Shown piece after piece: positions 34,145 through 42,573 of a stretch of DNA of 64,000 bases. The notes beneath the pieces were generated by a model. That model did not search any database. It was not told the DNA's origin and saw only the letters and a program-made list of their open reading frames with translations. A program made the translations under genes and the position numbers. The number at the start of each line of letters is the position of its first letter. Position 1 is the first letter of the stretch. The DNA is from Streptococcus australis (GTDB lineage Bacteria > Bacillota > Bacilli > Lactobacillales > Streptococcaceae): contig NZ_JADNGY010000006.1 in NCBI RefSeq assembly GCF_015553625.1, forward strand, positions 64,288 to 128,287, in the 5' to 3' direction.

Positions 34145-35137
34145 ATGGCAATGATAGAAGTGCAACATCTTCAGAAAAATTTTGTGAAGACAGTTAAGGA
34201 GCCGGGGTTAAAGGGGGCCTTGCGCTCCTTTGTTCATCCTGAAAAGCAGACTTTTGAAGCGGTCAAGGATTTAACTTTTGAAGTTCCAAAAGGGCAGATT
34301 CTAGGATTTATCGGGGCAAATGGTGCTGGGAAGTCGACCACCATCAAAATGCTGACAGGAATTTTGAAGCCCACATCTGGCTTTTGTCGGATTAACGGCA
34401 AGATTCCCCAGGATAATCGCCAAGATTATGTCAAGGATATTGGAGTCGTTTTCGGACAACGCACCCAGCTATGGTGGGATTTGGCTTTGCAAGAGACCTA
34501 CACGGTTTTGAAAGAGATCTATGATGTACCGGACTCGCTTTTCCAAAAGCGCATGGACTTTTTGAATGAAGTTTTGGATTTGAAGGAATTTATCAAGGAT
34601 CCTGTGCGGACTCTTTCACTAGGTCAACGGATGCGGGCGGATATTGCGGCTTCCTTACTTCACAATCCCAAGGTTCTCTTTTTAGATGAACCGACTATTG
34701 GTTTGGATGTGTCGGTCAAGGACAACATTCGCCGGGCCATTACTCAGATTAATCAGGAGGAAGAGACAACTATTCTCTTGACTACTCATGATTTGAGTGA
34801 TATTGAGCAACTCTGTGATCGGATTTTTATGATTGATAAGGGGCAAGAGATTTTTGATGGAACGGTTAGCCAGCTCAAGGAGACCTTTGGCAAGATGAAG
34901 ACTCTCTCCTTTGAGCTGACGCCAGGTCAAAATCATCTCCTCTCTCATTATGAGGGCTTGCCTGATATGTCCATTGATAGACAAGGAAATACTCTCAATA
35001 TTGAATTCGATAGTTCCTGCTACCAGTCGGCCGATATTATCAAGCAAACCTTATCTGATTTTGAAGTCCGTGATTTGAAGATGGTAGATACGGATATTGA
35101 GGATATTATCCGTCGCTTCTACCGAAAGGAACTCTAA
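34145..35137 (+). CDS. ABC-2-type transporter ATP-binding protein (COG4586-like)
   Basis: ATPase of a three-gene ABC-2 exporter. 330 residues: Walker A GANGAGKSTT at about 60, the W-containing Q-loop FGQRTQLWWDLAL, signature LSLGQRMRADIA, Walker B LFLDEPTIGLD and the H-loop TTHD. A C-terminal extension of about 80 residues replaces a second domain. The relatives' substrates are mostly unknown, with drug or polysaccharide export proposed. It ends 1 bp before the first permease gene. Confidence 0.88.
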   Translation: MAMIEVQHLQKNFVKTVKEPGLKGALRSFVHPEKQTFEAVKDLTFEVPKGQILGFIGANGAGKSTTIKMLTGILKPTSGFCRINGKIPQDNRQDYVKDIGVVFGQRTQLWWDLALQETYTVLKEIYDVPDSLFQKRMDFLNEVLDLKEFIKDPVRTLSLGQRMRADIAASLLHNPKVLFLDEPTIGLDVSVKDNIRRAITQINQEEETTILLTTHDLSDIEQLCDRIFMIDKGQEIFDGTVSQLKETFGKMKTLSFELTPGQNHLLSHYEGLPDMSIDRQGNTLNIEFDSSCYQSADIIKQTLSDFEVRDLKMVDTDIEDIIRRFYRKEL

Positions 35138-35138
35138 G

Positions 35139-35957
35139 ATGGTCAAATTGTGGAGACGTTATAAACCCTTTATCAATGCAGGGATTCAGGAGTTGATTAG
35201 CTATCGAGTCAACTTTATTCTCTATCGGATTGGTGATGTCATGGGGGCTTTTGTCGCTTTCTATCTCTGGAAGGCTGTCTTTGATTCCTCCCAGGAGCCT
35301 TTGATTCAGGGCTTCAGTATGGCGGATATCACCCTCTACATCATCATGAGTTTTGTGACTAATCTTCTGACTAGGTCGGATTCTTCCTTTATGATTGGTG
35401 ATGAGGTCAAGGATGGTTCCATTATCATGCGCTTGTTGCGACCAGTGCATTTTGCGGCTTCTTACCTCTTTACGGAGCTTGGTTCCAGGTGGTTGATTTT
35501 TATCTCTGTTGGACTGCCATTTTTAAGTGTCATTGTTTTGATGAAAATCTTGTCTGGGCAAGGAATTGTAGAAGTGTTGGGACTAACTACCCTTTATCTT
35601 TTTAGCTTAACGCTGGCCTATCTGATTAACTTTTTCTTTAATATCTGCTTTGGATTTTCAGCCTTTGTATTTAAAAATCTTTGGGGTTCCAACCTACTTA
35701 AGACTTCCATAGTGGCCTTTATGTCTGGGAGTTTGATTCCCTTGGCTTTCTTTCCAAAGGTCATTTCAGATATTCTGTCCTTCTTACCTTTCTCATCCTT
35801 AATTTACACTCCGGTCATGATTATTGTTGGGAAATACGATGCTAGTCAGATTCTTCAAGCACTTTTGCTTCAGTTCTTCTGGCTCTTAGTGATGCTAGGC
35901 TTGTCTCAGTTGATTTGGAAACGAGTCCAGTCCTTCATCACCATTCAGGGAGGTTAG
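35139..35957 (+). CDS. ABC-2-type permease subunit 1
   Basis: 272-residue membrane subunit with six predicted helices, beginning MVKLWRRYKPFINAGIQELI. The start at 35139 was chosen over 35097 because the earlier one lies within the ATPase gene. The motif GDEVKDGSIIMRLLRPVHF is shared with the COG4587-type permeases. The next gene starts after 1 bp, so the two permeases are likely a heterodimer. Confidence 0.86.
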   Translation: MVKLWRRYKPFINAGIQELISYRVNFILYRIGDVMGAFVAFYLWKAVFDSSQEPLIQGFSMADITLYIIMSFVTNLLTRSDSSFMIGDEVKDGSIIMRLLRPVHFAASYLFTELGSRWLIFISVGLPFLSVIVLMKILSGQGIVEVLGLTTLYLFSLTLAYLINFFFNICFGFSAFVFKNLWGSNLLKTSIVAFMSGSLIPLAFFPKVISDILSFLPFSSLIYTPVMIIVGKYDASQILQALLLQFFWLLVMLGLSQLIWKRVQSFITIQGG

Positions 35958-35958
35958 T

Positions 35959-36744
35959 ATGAAAAAATATCAACGCATGCATCTGATTTTTATCAGACAA
36001 TACATCAAACAAATCATGGAATACAAGGTCGATTTTGTGGTTGGTGTGCTAGGAGTTTTTCTGACCCAAGGCTTGAACCTCTTGTTTCTCAATGTCATCT
36101 TTCAACACATCCCCTCGCTAGAAGGCTGGACTTTTCAAGAAATTGCCTTTATCTATGGTTTTTCCTTGATTCCCAAGGGACTGGACCACCTCTTTTTTGA
36201 CAATCTCTGGGCACTAGGTCAACGCTTAGTCCGAAAAGGGGAGTTTGACAAGTATCTGACTCGTCCTATCAATCCTCTCTTTCACATCCTCGTTGAGACC
36301 TTTCAGATTGATGCCTTGGGTGAACTTTTGGTCGGTGGAATTTTACTAGCGACAACGGTCTCTAGCATTGCTTGGACTCTACCGAAATTCCTGATTTTTC
36401 TAGTTTGCATTCCTTTTGCAACCTTGATTTACACTTCCTTGAAAATTGCTACAGCCAGCATCGCTTTTTGGACCAAGCAGTCAGGCGCCATGATTTACAT
36501 TTTCTATATGTTTAATGATTTTGCCAAGTACCCGATTTCCATTTACAATTCGCTCCTTCGTTGGTTAATTAGCTTTATTGTACCTTTCGCCTTTACGGCC
36601 TACTATCCTGCCAGCTATTTCTTGCAGGACAAGGATGTCTTCTTTAATATCGGTGGTTTGATTCTGATTTCTCTTATCTTCTTTTGCATCTCTCTGAAAC
36701 TCTGGGATAGGGGATTAGACTCATACGAAAGTGCTGGTTCGTAA
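35959..36744 (+). CDS. ABC-2-type permease subunit 2
   Basis: 261-residue partner of the preceding permease with six predicted helices. Segment LVRKGEFDKYLTRPINPLFH parallels the KDGSIIMRLLRPVHF stretch of subunit 1, showing the two are related. It closes the exporter operon; a GNAT gene follows after 35 bp and may share the transcript. Confidence 0.86.
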   Translation: MKKYQRMHLIFIRQYIKQIMEYKVDFVVGVLGVFLTQGLNLLFLNVIFQHIPSLEGWTFQEIAFIYGFSLIPKGLDHLFFDNLWALGQRLVRKGEFDKYLTRPINPLFHILVETFQIDALGELLVGGILLATTVSSIAWTLPKFLIFLVCIPFATLIYTSLKIATASIAFWTKQSGAMIYIFYMFNDFAKYPISIYNSLLRWLISFIVPFAFTAYYPASYFLQDKDVFFNIGGLILISLIFFCISLKLWDRGLDSYESAGS

Positions 36745-36779
36745 GAGGTAAAGTAGGACTAAAATCAAGAAAGGAACTT

Positions 36780-37244
36780 ATGATGCTTGTTATTAAAGAA
36801 GTTAAGGATGAAGAGCAAAAAATGGCAGTTGTCGCCGAGGTTTTAAAGGATTTGCCAGAATGGTTTGGAATGCCAGAAAGCACGCAAGCCTACATCGAAG
36901 GAGCCAAGGACTTGCAAGTGTGGGCTGCCTATCAGGAGGGTGATTTGCTTGGCTTTGTAAGCTTGTCCTATTCTAGTGAAGATTGTGCAGAGATTGATTG
37001 TCTCGGTGTAAAAAAAGCTCATCAAGGCAGGGGGATTGGAAGTCAGTTGCTTGCTACTTTGGAAAGTGAAGCCTGCAAAAAAGTCGACTATTTACAGGTA
37101 AAAACAGTGGCAGAAGGTTCTAACAAGGATTATGACCGAACCAATATCTTTTATCGCAGTCTTGGTTTTAAAAAACTAGAGATTTTTCCACAACTTTGGG
37201 GGCCTCAAAATCCTTGTCAGATTTTGATTAAAAAGATCAACTAA
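36780..37244 (+). CDS. GNAT-family N-acetyltransferase
   Basis: 154-residue acetyltransferase. The acetyl-CoA-binding motif A is LGVKKAHQGRGIGSQLL near residues 76-92, followed by LQVKTVAEGSNKDYDRTNIFYRS. Substrate cannot be told. Two consecutive ATGs at 36780 and 36783 follow AAAGGAA. No terminator before the tRNA promoter. Confidence 0.88.
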   Translation: MMLVIKEVKDEEQKMAVVAEVLKDLPEWFGMPESTQAYIEGAKDLQVWAAYQEGDLLGFVSLSYSSEDCAEIDCLGVKKAHQGRGIGSQLLATLESEACKKVDYLQVKTVAEGSNKDYDRTNIFYRSLGFKKLEIFPQLWGPQNPCQILIKKIN

Positions 37245-37250
37245 AAGTGC

Positions 37251-37278
37251 TTGACATCCGCTATCAGAGTGCTATACT
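37251..37278 (+). promoter_or_regulatory. tRNA-Thr promoter
   Basis: TTGACA (37251-37256), 16-bp spacer, TATACT (37273-37278), 12 bp before the tRNA. Confidence 0.85.
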
Positions 37279-37290
37279 GAGAAAGTAATC

Positions 37291-37363
37291 GCCGAATTAG
37301 CTCAGTTGGTAGAGCAACGCACTCGTAACGCGTAGGTCACAGGTTCGATCCCTGCATTCGGCA
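37291..37363 (+). tRNA. tRNA-Thr (anticodon CGT)
   Basis: 73 nt with acceptor GCCGAAT/ATTCGGC, a D-arm, anticodon loop CTCGTAA (CGT) and T-arm CAGGTTCGATCCCTG. The anticodon stem ACGCA/CGCGT has an A-C mismatch next to the loop. CCA is not encoded. Confidence 0.93.
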
Positions 37364-37377
37364 TTAAACTATACAAG

Positions 37378-37405
37378 AAAAAGCCCCTTGTGACGGGCTT
37401 TTTTT
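37378..37405 (+). terminator. Bidirectional terminator after tRNA-Thr
   Basis: AAAAAGCCC and GGGCTTTTT enclose an 8-base loop with As before and Ts after. Confidence 0.88.
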
Positions 37406-37690
37406 GATGTCGAATCACTTTTTGTACCAAAATTTGTACCAAATGATTAAAAAAATTTTCAAACTCATCTTTGCTTTTCTCAATCGTCATGGACTGGAAT
37501 GGTTTCATGAAGGAGGGGAACCATCCCCTAAAAATGGCTAGTTCATCTGGCTCATTCATGTTCATGTGACCAGATAGTCCGATAATTTGACCGCTTATCC
37601 AAATTTCCTTGTCACCCTTGCCTCTGTTTGTTATAGTAGGTTTATCAAAAGAAGCTAGTCTTCTGATAACATTACAAAAAGAGGTAGTAT
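37406..37690 (-). other. Gene-poor region next to tRNA-Thr, possible remnant of an integrated element
   Basis: On the minus strand a frame stays open from about 37700 to 37302 without a convincing start or ribosome site. The part near the tRNA contains NHLVQILVQKVI, produced by two TTGTACCAAA-like repeats at 37421-37442. That is reminiscent of the C-terminal end of phage or ICE integrases sitting beside tRNA genes. The rest of the frame matches nothing I recognise. The plus strand carries the promoter of the next gene. Confidence 0.3.
37609..37637 (+). promoter_or_regulatory. Promoter of the 37692 membrane gene
   Basis: TTGTCA (37609-37614), 17-bp spacer, TATAGT (37632-37637). Confidence 0.65.
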
Positions 37691-37691
37691 C

Positions 37692-38003
37692 ATGAAAAAA
37701 TTAATTGGGCTTGGATTTATCCTTGCAGCTATTGCTGTCATCACCTTTAGTATGGTTGGTTATCCGAAAATAGATGCCAATCTTTGGCCCTTGGTTCCAG
37801 TTGTCTTGTTTGCTTTCTTTACGCTTGAAAATGCACTCAAGAAAGACTACAAGTCCAGCTTGATTTGTGCCATCATTGGTTTTATCATTGCCAATGCCAT
37901 CTATGACCTTCTTCCGATTTCAAATGGGGTCGTGATTACTGCGGGTGTCTTGGCTTGTCTTGGTCTCGGTTTTCTTTTTCCAGACGCACCAAAAGAAAAA
38001 TAA
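37692..38003 (+). CDS. Small four-helix membrane protein, paralogue of LiaF-like N-domain
   Basis: 103 residues forming four hydrophobic helices with no soluble domain. It resembles the first 100 residues of the 38632 gene product: both start MKxKLIG/MKKLIG with a similar first helix, and share NAIYDLLPISNGVVI versus GQYHFLPVSNSVVI before a last helix. It may be a stand-alone membrane module interacting with, or competing with, the LiaF-like protein (inference). Function unknown. Confidence 0.75.
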   Translation: MKKLIGLGFILAAIAVITFSMVGYPKIDANLWPLVPVVLFAFFTLENALKKDYKSSLICAIIGFIIANAIYDLLPISNGVVITAGVLACLGLGFLFPDAPKEK

Positions 38004-38079
38004 TGCTTCCAATTTTATTCGCTTCAGGGGCTTGGTATGAAGAGATTTCTTCAGACTAAGTCCTTTTTAGCTGTCTGAA

Positions 38080-38150
38080 AGAACCACTTAGGGGCTGAAA
38101 AGAACCACTTACCGAAAAGGTCTTGTAAGATTTCGAACAGCTGTTATAAT
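38080..38150 (+). promoter_or_regulatory. LytTR-type direct repeats and promoter
   Basis: GAACCACTTA occurs at 38081-38090 and 38102-38111, 21 bp start to start (two helical turns). Each copy is embedded in a longer CTGAAA(A)GAACCACTTA repeat. The promoter TTGTAA (38123-38128), 16 bp, TATAAT (38145-38150) begins 12 bp after the second copy. This is the arrangement of operators bound by LytTR activators. Confidence 0.65.
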
Positions 38151-38180
38151 GTTACTAACAAAGGTTAAGAAAGGAGTCCT

Positions 38181-38627
38181 ATGAAAGTTCGTATCGAATT
38201 AGATCCGCAGATGGATGAGCCAGAAATGATCATTCGGGCTCCTCGATTGACGGAGGATGTCGCCCGCTTGCAACAGTTGATCTTGGAGCAAAAAATGACG
38301 CCCTTGACCTTTTACAAGGATCGAAGCGAGTACTTTGTAGATGTGTCAGAAATTCTCTTCTTTGAGACAGATGGTGAAAAGATCTATGGACATACCAGAG
38401 AAGAGGCTTATGAGGTCCGTCAAAAACTCTACGAATTGGAAGAAATCTTGCCGATTGCTTTCTGTCGCATCTCCAAGTCGACCATCGTCAATACCAAGCA
38501 GATTTATTCCATCGAAAAATCTTTTTCGGGAACCAGTACAGTAAACTTTTATCAAACCCATAAGCAGGTACACGTGTCCCGACACTATTATCAACTCTTA
38601 AAAGAACGGTTAAAGGAAATGAGGTAA
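38181..38627 (+). CDS. LytTR-family DNA-binding regulator
   Basis: 148 residues with a C-terminal LytTR domain (about 48-147: EYFVDVSEILFFETDGEKIYGHT, then FCRISKSTIVNTKQI and VSRHYYQLLKERL). There is no receiver domain, so it is not a classical response regulator. Streptococcal regulators of this build are usually held in check by a membrane protein encoded beside them. The following gene, 4 bp away, is the natural partner. The direct repeats just upstream suggest autoregulation. Confidence 0.9.
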   Translation: MKVRIELDPQMDEPEMIIRAPRLTEDVARLQQLILEQKMTPLTFYKDRSEYFVDVSEILFFETDGEKIYGHTREEAYEVRQKLYELEEILPIAFCRISKSTIVNTKQIYSIEKSFSGTSTVNFYQTHKQVHVSRHYYQLLKERLKEMR

Positions 38628-38631
38628 CAAA

Positions 38632-39327
38632 ATGAAAAATAAATTAATTGGGATTTTCTTAATCCTCCTAGCAGCTTTGGTGCTCTTACAAGGCTATTTT
38701 GTAAAATGGGAGATCAGTATCTGGACGCTGGCTTGGGTTGTCTTGCTCGCAGTCCTTTCCCTCTCTAGTTTCTTGAAGCGCCACTTTGGTTGGGGCTTCC
38801 TATATGGGATCTTGGCCCTCTTCTCCCTTAATGGCCAATACCATTTTCTTCCAGTATCCAATTCGGTGGTCATCTTTTCTTCTATTTTAGCGGTAATCGG
38901 TCTCAATATTCTCTTCAAGCCTTCCAAAAAAGCAAAAACTACTTGGAACTCCTACTCAGCAGGAACATCTTCGCAAACTGCTGGCAATGACATCGACGTC
39001 TCCTTCTCTACAGTGACCAAGTATTTGAATGACCAGAATTTTACGGGTGGGAGTGCGGATGTGAGCTTGGGAGAAGCTTCTATCTATTTTGACAATTGCC
39101 GGATAGAAGGACCCTCAGCCCAGTTTGCGGTGGATGTCTCCCTTGGAAGTTTGAGTCTCTATGTCCCGAGCGACTGGCGGGTTCATGTCAATGTAGAAAG
39201 TTCTCTGTCAGCTATCCAACACCAGGAAAATCCTAGCAATTTAACCAGCAAAGACTTTTACATCGTCGGAGAGGTCTCACTGGGGAATCTAGAAATCATC
39301 TATGTAGGTGAGAATAACTTTTCATAA
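38632..39327 (+). CDS. LiaF-like membrane protein, partner of LytTR regulator
   Basis: 231 residues: four helices at about 5-100, a short linker, and a soluble C-terminal domain resembling the LiaF/DUF2154 beta-repeat domain (ADVSLGEASIYFDNC, VDVSLGSLSLYVPSDW, GEVSLGNLEIIYVGE). LiaF proteins inhibit cell-envelope stress signalling. Here it is probably the membrane inhibitor of the LytTR protein encoded 4 bp upstream (inference from the LytTR regulatory systems of streptococci). Confidence 0.82.
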   Translation: MKNKLIGIFLILLAALVLLQGYFVKWEISIWTLAWVVLLAVLSLSSFLKRHFGWGFLYGILALFSLNGQYHFLPVSNSVVIFSSILAVIGLNILFKPSKKAKTTWNSYSAGTSSQTAGNDIDVSFSTVTKYLNDQNFTGGSADVSLGEASIYFDNCRIEGPSAQFAVDVSLGSLSLYVPSDWRVHVNVESSLSAIQHQENPSNLTSKDFYIVGEVSLGNLEIIYVGENNFS

Positions 39328-39445
39328 GCCGATCTAAGAAAAACTTATTCAAAGGTCTTGCCAAGAGAAAGTTTTTTTGGTAATATAGTACGGTATGTGG
39401 TGCTAGCACATCCGTAATATTAGATCTAATAGGAGGCAAAACAGA

Positions 39446-39634
39446 ATGGCTAAAGTATGTTATTTTACTGGTCGTAAGACTGTATCAGGAAACAACCGTT
39501 CACACGCGATGAACCAAACCAAACGTGCCGTAAAACCAAACCTTCAAAAAGTAACTGTCCTTATCGATGGTAAACCTAAAAAAGTTTGGGCTTCAGCTCG
39601 TGCATTGAAATCTGGTAAAGTAGAACGCGTTTAA
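39446..39634 (+). CDS. rpmB: 50S ribosomal protein L28
   Basis: 62 residues, basic, starting [20 protein letters not shown], with the family C-terminus [24 protein letters not shown] precedes the ATG. The leader contains the palindrome GTGCTAGCAC (39399-39408), which could form a small hairpin. Monocistronic, with its own terminator. Confidence 0.98.
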   Translation: MAKVCYFTGRKTVSGNNRSHAMNQTKRAVKPNLQKVTVLIDGKPKKVWASARALKSGKVERV

Positions 39635-39643
39635 TCAGAAATG

Positions 39644-39665
39644 AGGATCTCTTGGAGATCCTTTT
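39644..39665 (+). terminator. Rho-independent terminator after rpmB
   Basis: AGGATCTC-TTG-GAGATCC plus T-rich tail. Confidence 0.85.
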
Positions 39666-39776
39666 CTTTTCTCTTTTTGGACATTTGTATCAACCGATAG
39701 GAGAAAGGTGTATCCCTTTTACACGCGCCCTCTTTTATGGTAAAATAGAATATAAAATACTTTTGAGGTAGAAATT

Positions 39777-40142
39777 ATGACAGTAAAAATCAATACAAAA
39801 GATGGTCAAATTGAATTGACCGATGATGTCATCGCAACTGTTGTAGGCGGTGCAGCCACTGAAATTTTTGGAGTGGTTGGAATGGCCAGCAAAAACGCGA
39901 TTAAAGATAATTTCCAAGCTCTCTTAGGTAAGGAAAACTACTCTAAGGGTGTCGTTGTGAAAACAGCGGAAGCAGGAAGTATTGCGGTTGATGTTTACAC
40001 TGTTTTGAGCTATGGTACAAAGATTAGCGAAGTCTCAAAAAATATTCAAGAGCGTGTCAAATTCAGTTTAGAAAATCAACTTGGAATCACAACGGATACA
40101 GTCAACGTCTATATCCAAAACATTAAAATTGTGGGAGAATAA
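39777..40142 (+). CDS. Asp23/Gls24 family envelope-stress-type protein (YloU-like)
   Basis: 121 residues of the DUF322 family: GQIELTDDVIATVVGGAATEIFG, then VKTAEAGSIAVDVYTVLSYG. Members include the alkaline-shock protein Asp23 and the YloU protein, which is nearly always encoded next to the fatty acid kinase as here, with only 2 bp between genes. The molecular role of YloU is not established. Confidence 0.92.
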   Translation: MTVKINTKDGQIELTDDVIATVVGGAATEIFGVVGMASKNAIKDNFQALLGKENYSKGVVVKTAEAGSIAVDVYTVLSYGTKISEVSKNIQERVKFSLENQLGITTDTVNVYIQNIKIVGE

Positions 40143-40144
40143 TC

Positions 40145-41809
40145 GTGTCTAAAATTACAACTAGTTTATTTCAAGAAATGGTCCAAGCAGGGGCTACTCG
40201 CTTAAATAAACAAGCCGAGTATGTCAATTCATTGAACGTTTTTCCTGTACCAGACGGTGATACTGGAACCAACATGGGAATGACCATTGAAAATGGTGCA
40301 AAAGAAGTAGCTGATCGCTCTGCTTCAACTGTCGGAGAAGCAGCAAATATCTTTGCGAAGGGGCTTTTGATGGGAGCGCGTGGAAACTCAGGGGTTATTA
40401 CTTCTCAGTTGTTCCGTGGATTTTCTCAAAGTGTCAAAGACAAGGATGAATTGGATGGAGCAGCTCTTGCGGCAGCCTTCCAAGCAGGGGTTGAAGTAGC
40501 TTATAAAGCTGTTATGAAGCCTGTCGAAGGAACCATCTTGACCGTTTCTCGTGGTGCTGCCATCGGTGCTAAGAAAAAAGCAGAATCTACCAATGATGCT
40601 GTTGAAGTCATGCGTGCGGCCCTTGAAGGAGCTAAGACAGCTCTTGCCAAAACACCAGATATGCTTCCTGTATTGAAGGAAGTTGGTGTAGTGGACTCTG
40701 GTGGTCAAGGTTTGGTCTTCATTTATGAAGGATTCCTATCAGCTTTGACAGGAGAGTTCATCGCTTCTGAAGAATTTGTGGCGACTCCAGCAACCATGTC
40801 AGAAATGATCAATGCAGAACACCACAAGTCCGTAGCGGGCCATGTGGCAACCGAGGATATCACCTTTGGTTACTGTACTGAGATCATGGTCGCTTTGAAA
40901 CAAGGTCCAACCTATGTCAAAGACTTTGACTACGACGAATTCCGTAATTATTTGAACAATCTTGGGGATTCTCTATTAGTCGTCAACGATGATGAAATCG
41001 TCAAAGTCCACGTCCATACTGAAGATCCAGGTCTTGTCATGCAAGAAGGTCTTAAGTACGGAAGCTTGGTTAAGGTGAAAGTCGACAACATGCGCAACCA
41101 GCACGAAGCACAAGTTGAAAAAGAAGAACGTCAAGCGAAACCAGCTGAAGCAAAAGAATATGCGATTATTGCAGTCGTTGCGGGTGACGGTTTAGCGGAT
41201 ATCTTCAAAGCGCAAGGAGTGGATTACATCATCTCTGGTGGTCAAACCATGAACCCTTCGACAGAAGACTTTGTCAAAGCTGTTGAAGAGTTGAATGCGC
41301 GCAACATCATTATCTTGCCAAATAACAAAAACATCTTGATGGCGGCTCAATCTGCAGCAGAAGTCATTGAGCAACCAGCAGCAGTCGTAGAGACGAAGAC
41401 CATCCCTCAAGGATTGACCAGTCTTCTTGCCTTTGATGAGAGCAAGTCGATCGAAGAAAACTACGAACGCATGAGCGCTTCATTGGAAGATGTTGTTTCA
41501 GGTAGTGTGACGACAGCCGTTCGTGATACCACTATTGATGGTCTTGAAATCCATGAAAACGACAATCTTGGAATGGTTGATGGTAAGATCGTCGTTTCCA
41601 ATCCAGATATGATGGAAACCTTGACAGCAACCTTTGACAAGATGTTGGACGAAGATAGTGAAATTGTCACGATTTATATCGGTGAAGATGGTAAAGAAGA
41701 AGTAGCCAATGACTTGGCTCAAAACTTGATGGCTAAATATGAGGACGTCGAAGTCGAAATTCATCAAGGAAATCAACCAGTTTACCCATATTTGTTTAGC
41801 GTTGAATAA
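40145..41809 (+). CDS. fakA: Fatty acid kinase subunit FakA (DAK2 domain, YloV)
   Basis: ATP-binding subunit that phosphorylates fatty acids presented by FakB (DegV) proteins, giving acyl-phosphates for phospholipid synthesis. 554 residues. The N-terminal DhaL/DAK2 kinase domain has VFPVPDGDTGTNMGMTIENG near 35 and KGLLMGARGNSGVITSQ near 77. A middle domain and a DegV-like C-terminal domain follow. Start GTG at 40145 after GGGAG. Co-transcribed with the Asp23-like gene. Confidence 0.93.
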   Translation: MSKITTSLFQEMVQAGATRLNKQAEYVNSLNVFPVPDGDTGTNMGMTIENGAKEVADRSASTVGEAANIFAKGLLMGARGNSGVITSQLFRGFSQSVKDKDELDGAALAAAFQAGVEVAYKAVMKPVEGTILTVSRGAAIGAKKKAESTNDAVEVMRAALEGAKTALAKTPDMLPVLKEVGVVDSGGQGLVFIYEGFLSALTGEFIASEEFVATPATMSEMINAEHHKSVAGHVATEDITFGYCTEIMVALKQGPTYVKDFDYDEFRNYLNNLGDSLLVVNDDEIVKVHVHTEDPGLVMQEGLKYGSLVKVKVDNMRNQHEAQVEKEERQAKPAEAKEYAIIAVVAGDGLADIFKAQGVDYIISGGQTMNPSTEDFVKAVEELNARNIIILPNNKNILMAAQSAAEVIEQPAAVVETKTIPQGLTSLLAFDESKSIEENYERMSASLEDVVSGSVTTAVRDTTIDGLEIHENDNLGMVDGKIVVSNPDMMETLTATFDKMLDEDSEIVTIYIGEDGKEEVANDLAQNLMAKYEDVEVEIHQGNQPVYPYLFSVE

Positions 41810-41837
41810 TCAAAAAATTTCAAAAATAGCAGGAAAA

Positions 41838-41870
41838 AGAGCCAAAAAATGATTTTTTGGCCCTTTTTTT
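41838..41870 (+). terminator. Rho-independent terminator after fakA
   Basis: GAGCCAAAAAA and TTTTTTGGCCC form the stem, followed by TTTTTTT. Confidence 0.85.
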
Positions 41871-41886
41871 GATAAAAAAAGCTTTA

Positions 41887-41939
41887 TGAAAGCGATTAGA
41901 TAGGTGTTTTTAGACAATTTTTATTTGATATGTTATACT
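41887..41939 (+). promoter_or_regulatory. Lipoprotein gene promoter, possible cre upstream
   Basis: TAGACA (41911-41916), 17-bp spacer, TATACT (41934-41939). TGAAAGCGATTAGA (41887-41900) fits the loose cre pattern TGNAANCGNWNNCA except one base; the cre call is weak. Confidence 0.5.
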
Positions 41940-41970
41940 TTAGAAAAATAGAAATAGGAGAAAAAAGCAA

Positions 41971-42540
41971 ATGAAAAAGGTAATCTGCTTTTTAGGAGCT
42001 TTGCTTTTTGTGATGACGGGTTGTGCTACTAAGTCCCAGTCCACAGAAACATCAAAAAGCTCAACCACTACTTCGATAGAAAAAAGTGAAACTGTTACCA
42101 GTGAGGCAAAGGAAGAAACCAAGGTTCTCACTGCAGAAATCAATGGCAATCAACATCGCTACACCATCACGACAAAAGGTGATAAGGTTCAGAAATTAAA
42201 GTTAGATGTTTTATCGGCCCTACCAGAAAAAATTGCCACTAATTCAGCTAATTTAAGTCCTGAAGAAATGACAAAAATTATCAATGAAGGTTTGCAGTCA
42301 GATTCAGAATACAAGGCTCTGAAAGACACAGCTGGCTTCAGTATCGAATATAAGGTCACTCCAGAGAAAAAATTAGCCTCAACAGTCTCTGTTGATATGG
42401 AAACCATTGATTGGGACAAGGTTAAAGATCTATCTTACTTTAAAGATCTTGGTATCGGTGACCTAAAAGACATCAAGGCATCGACCGTTTTCACAGGATT
42501 AAAACTCCATGGTTTCAAAGAAGAAACCCCAGCACCATAG
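41971..42540 (+). CDS. DUF1307 lipoprotein (YehR-like)
   Basis: 189-residue surface lipoprotein. The signal peptide MKKVICFLGALLFVMTGCAT has a lipobox with acylated Cys at about residue 18. A Ser/Thr-rich linker follows to residue 48, then the DUF1307 domain (VLTAEINGNQHRYTITTKGD, and DWDKVKDLSYFKDLGI). Function of this family is not known. Monocistronic. Confidence 0.88.
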   Translation: MKKVICFLGALLFVMTGCATKSQSTETSKSSTTTSIEKSETVTSEAKEETKVLTAEINGNQHRYTITTKGDKVQKLKLDVLSALPEKIATNSANLSPEEMTKIINEGLQSDSEYKALKDTAGFSIEYKVTPEKKLASTVSVDMETIDWDKVKDLSYFKDLGIGDLKDIKASTVFTGLKLHGFKEETPAP

Positions 42541-42567
42541 GCTCGGACTCTTGTCCGGCCTTTTTTT
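42541..42567 (+). terminator. Rho-independent terminator after the lipoprotein gene
   Basis: GGCTCGGAC-TCTT-GTCCGGCC and seven Ts. Confidence 0.88.
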
Positions 42568-42573
42568 ATTTTC

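Noticed and set aside
37302-37565. 87-residue minus-strand gene over tRNA-Thr
   Set aside because: Its C-terminal part is just the reverse of the tRNA gene and terminator, and there is no ribosome site. Only the part outside the tRNA is kept as a possible remnant.
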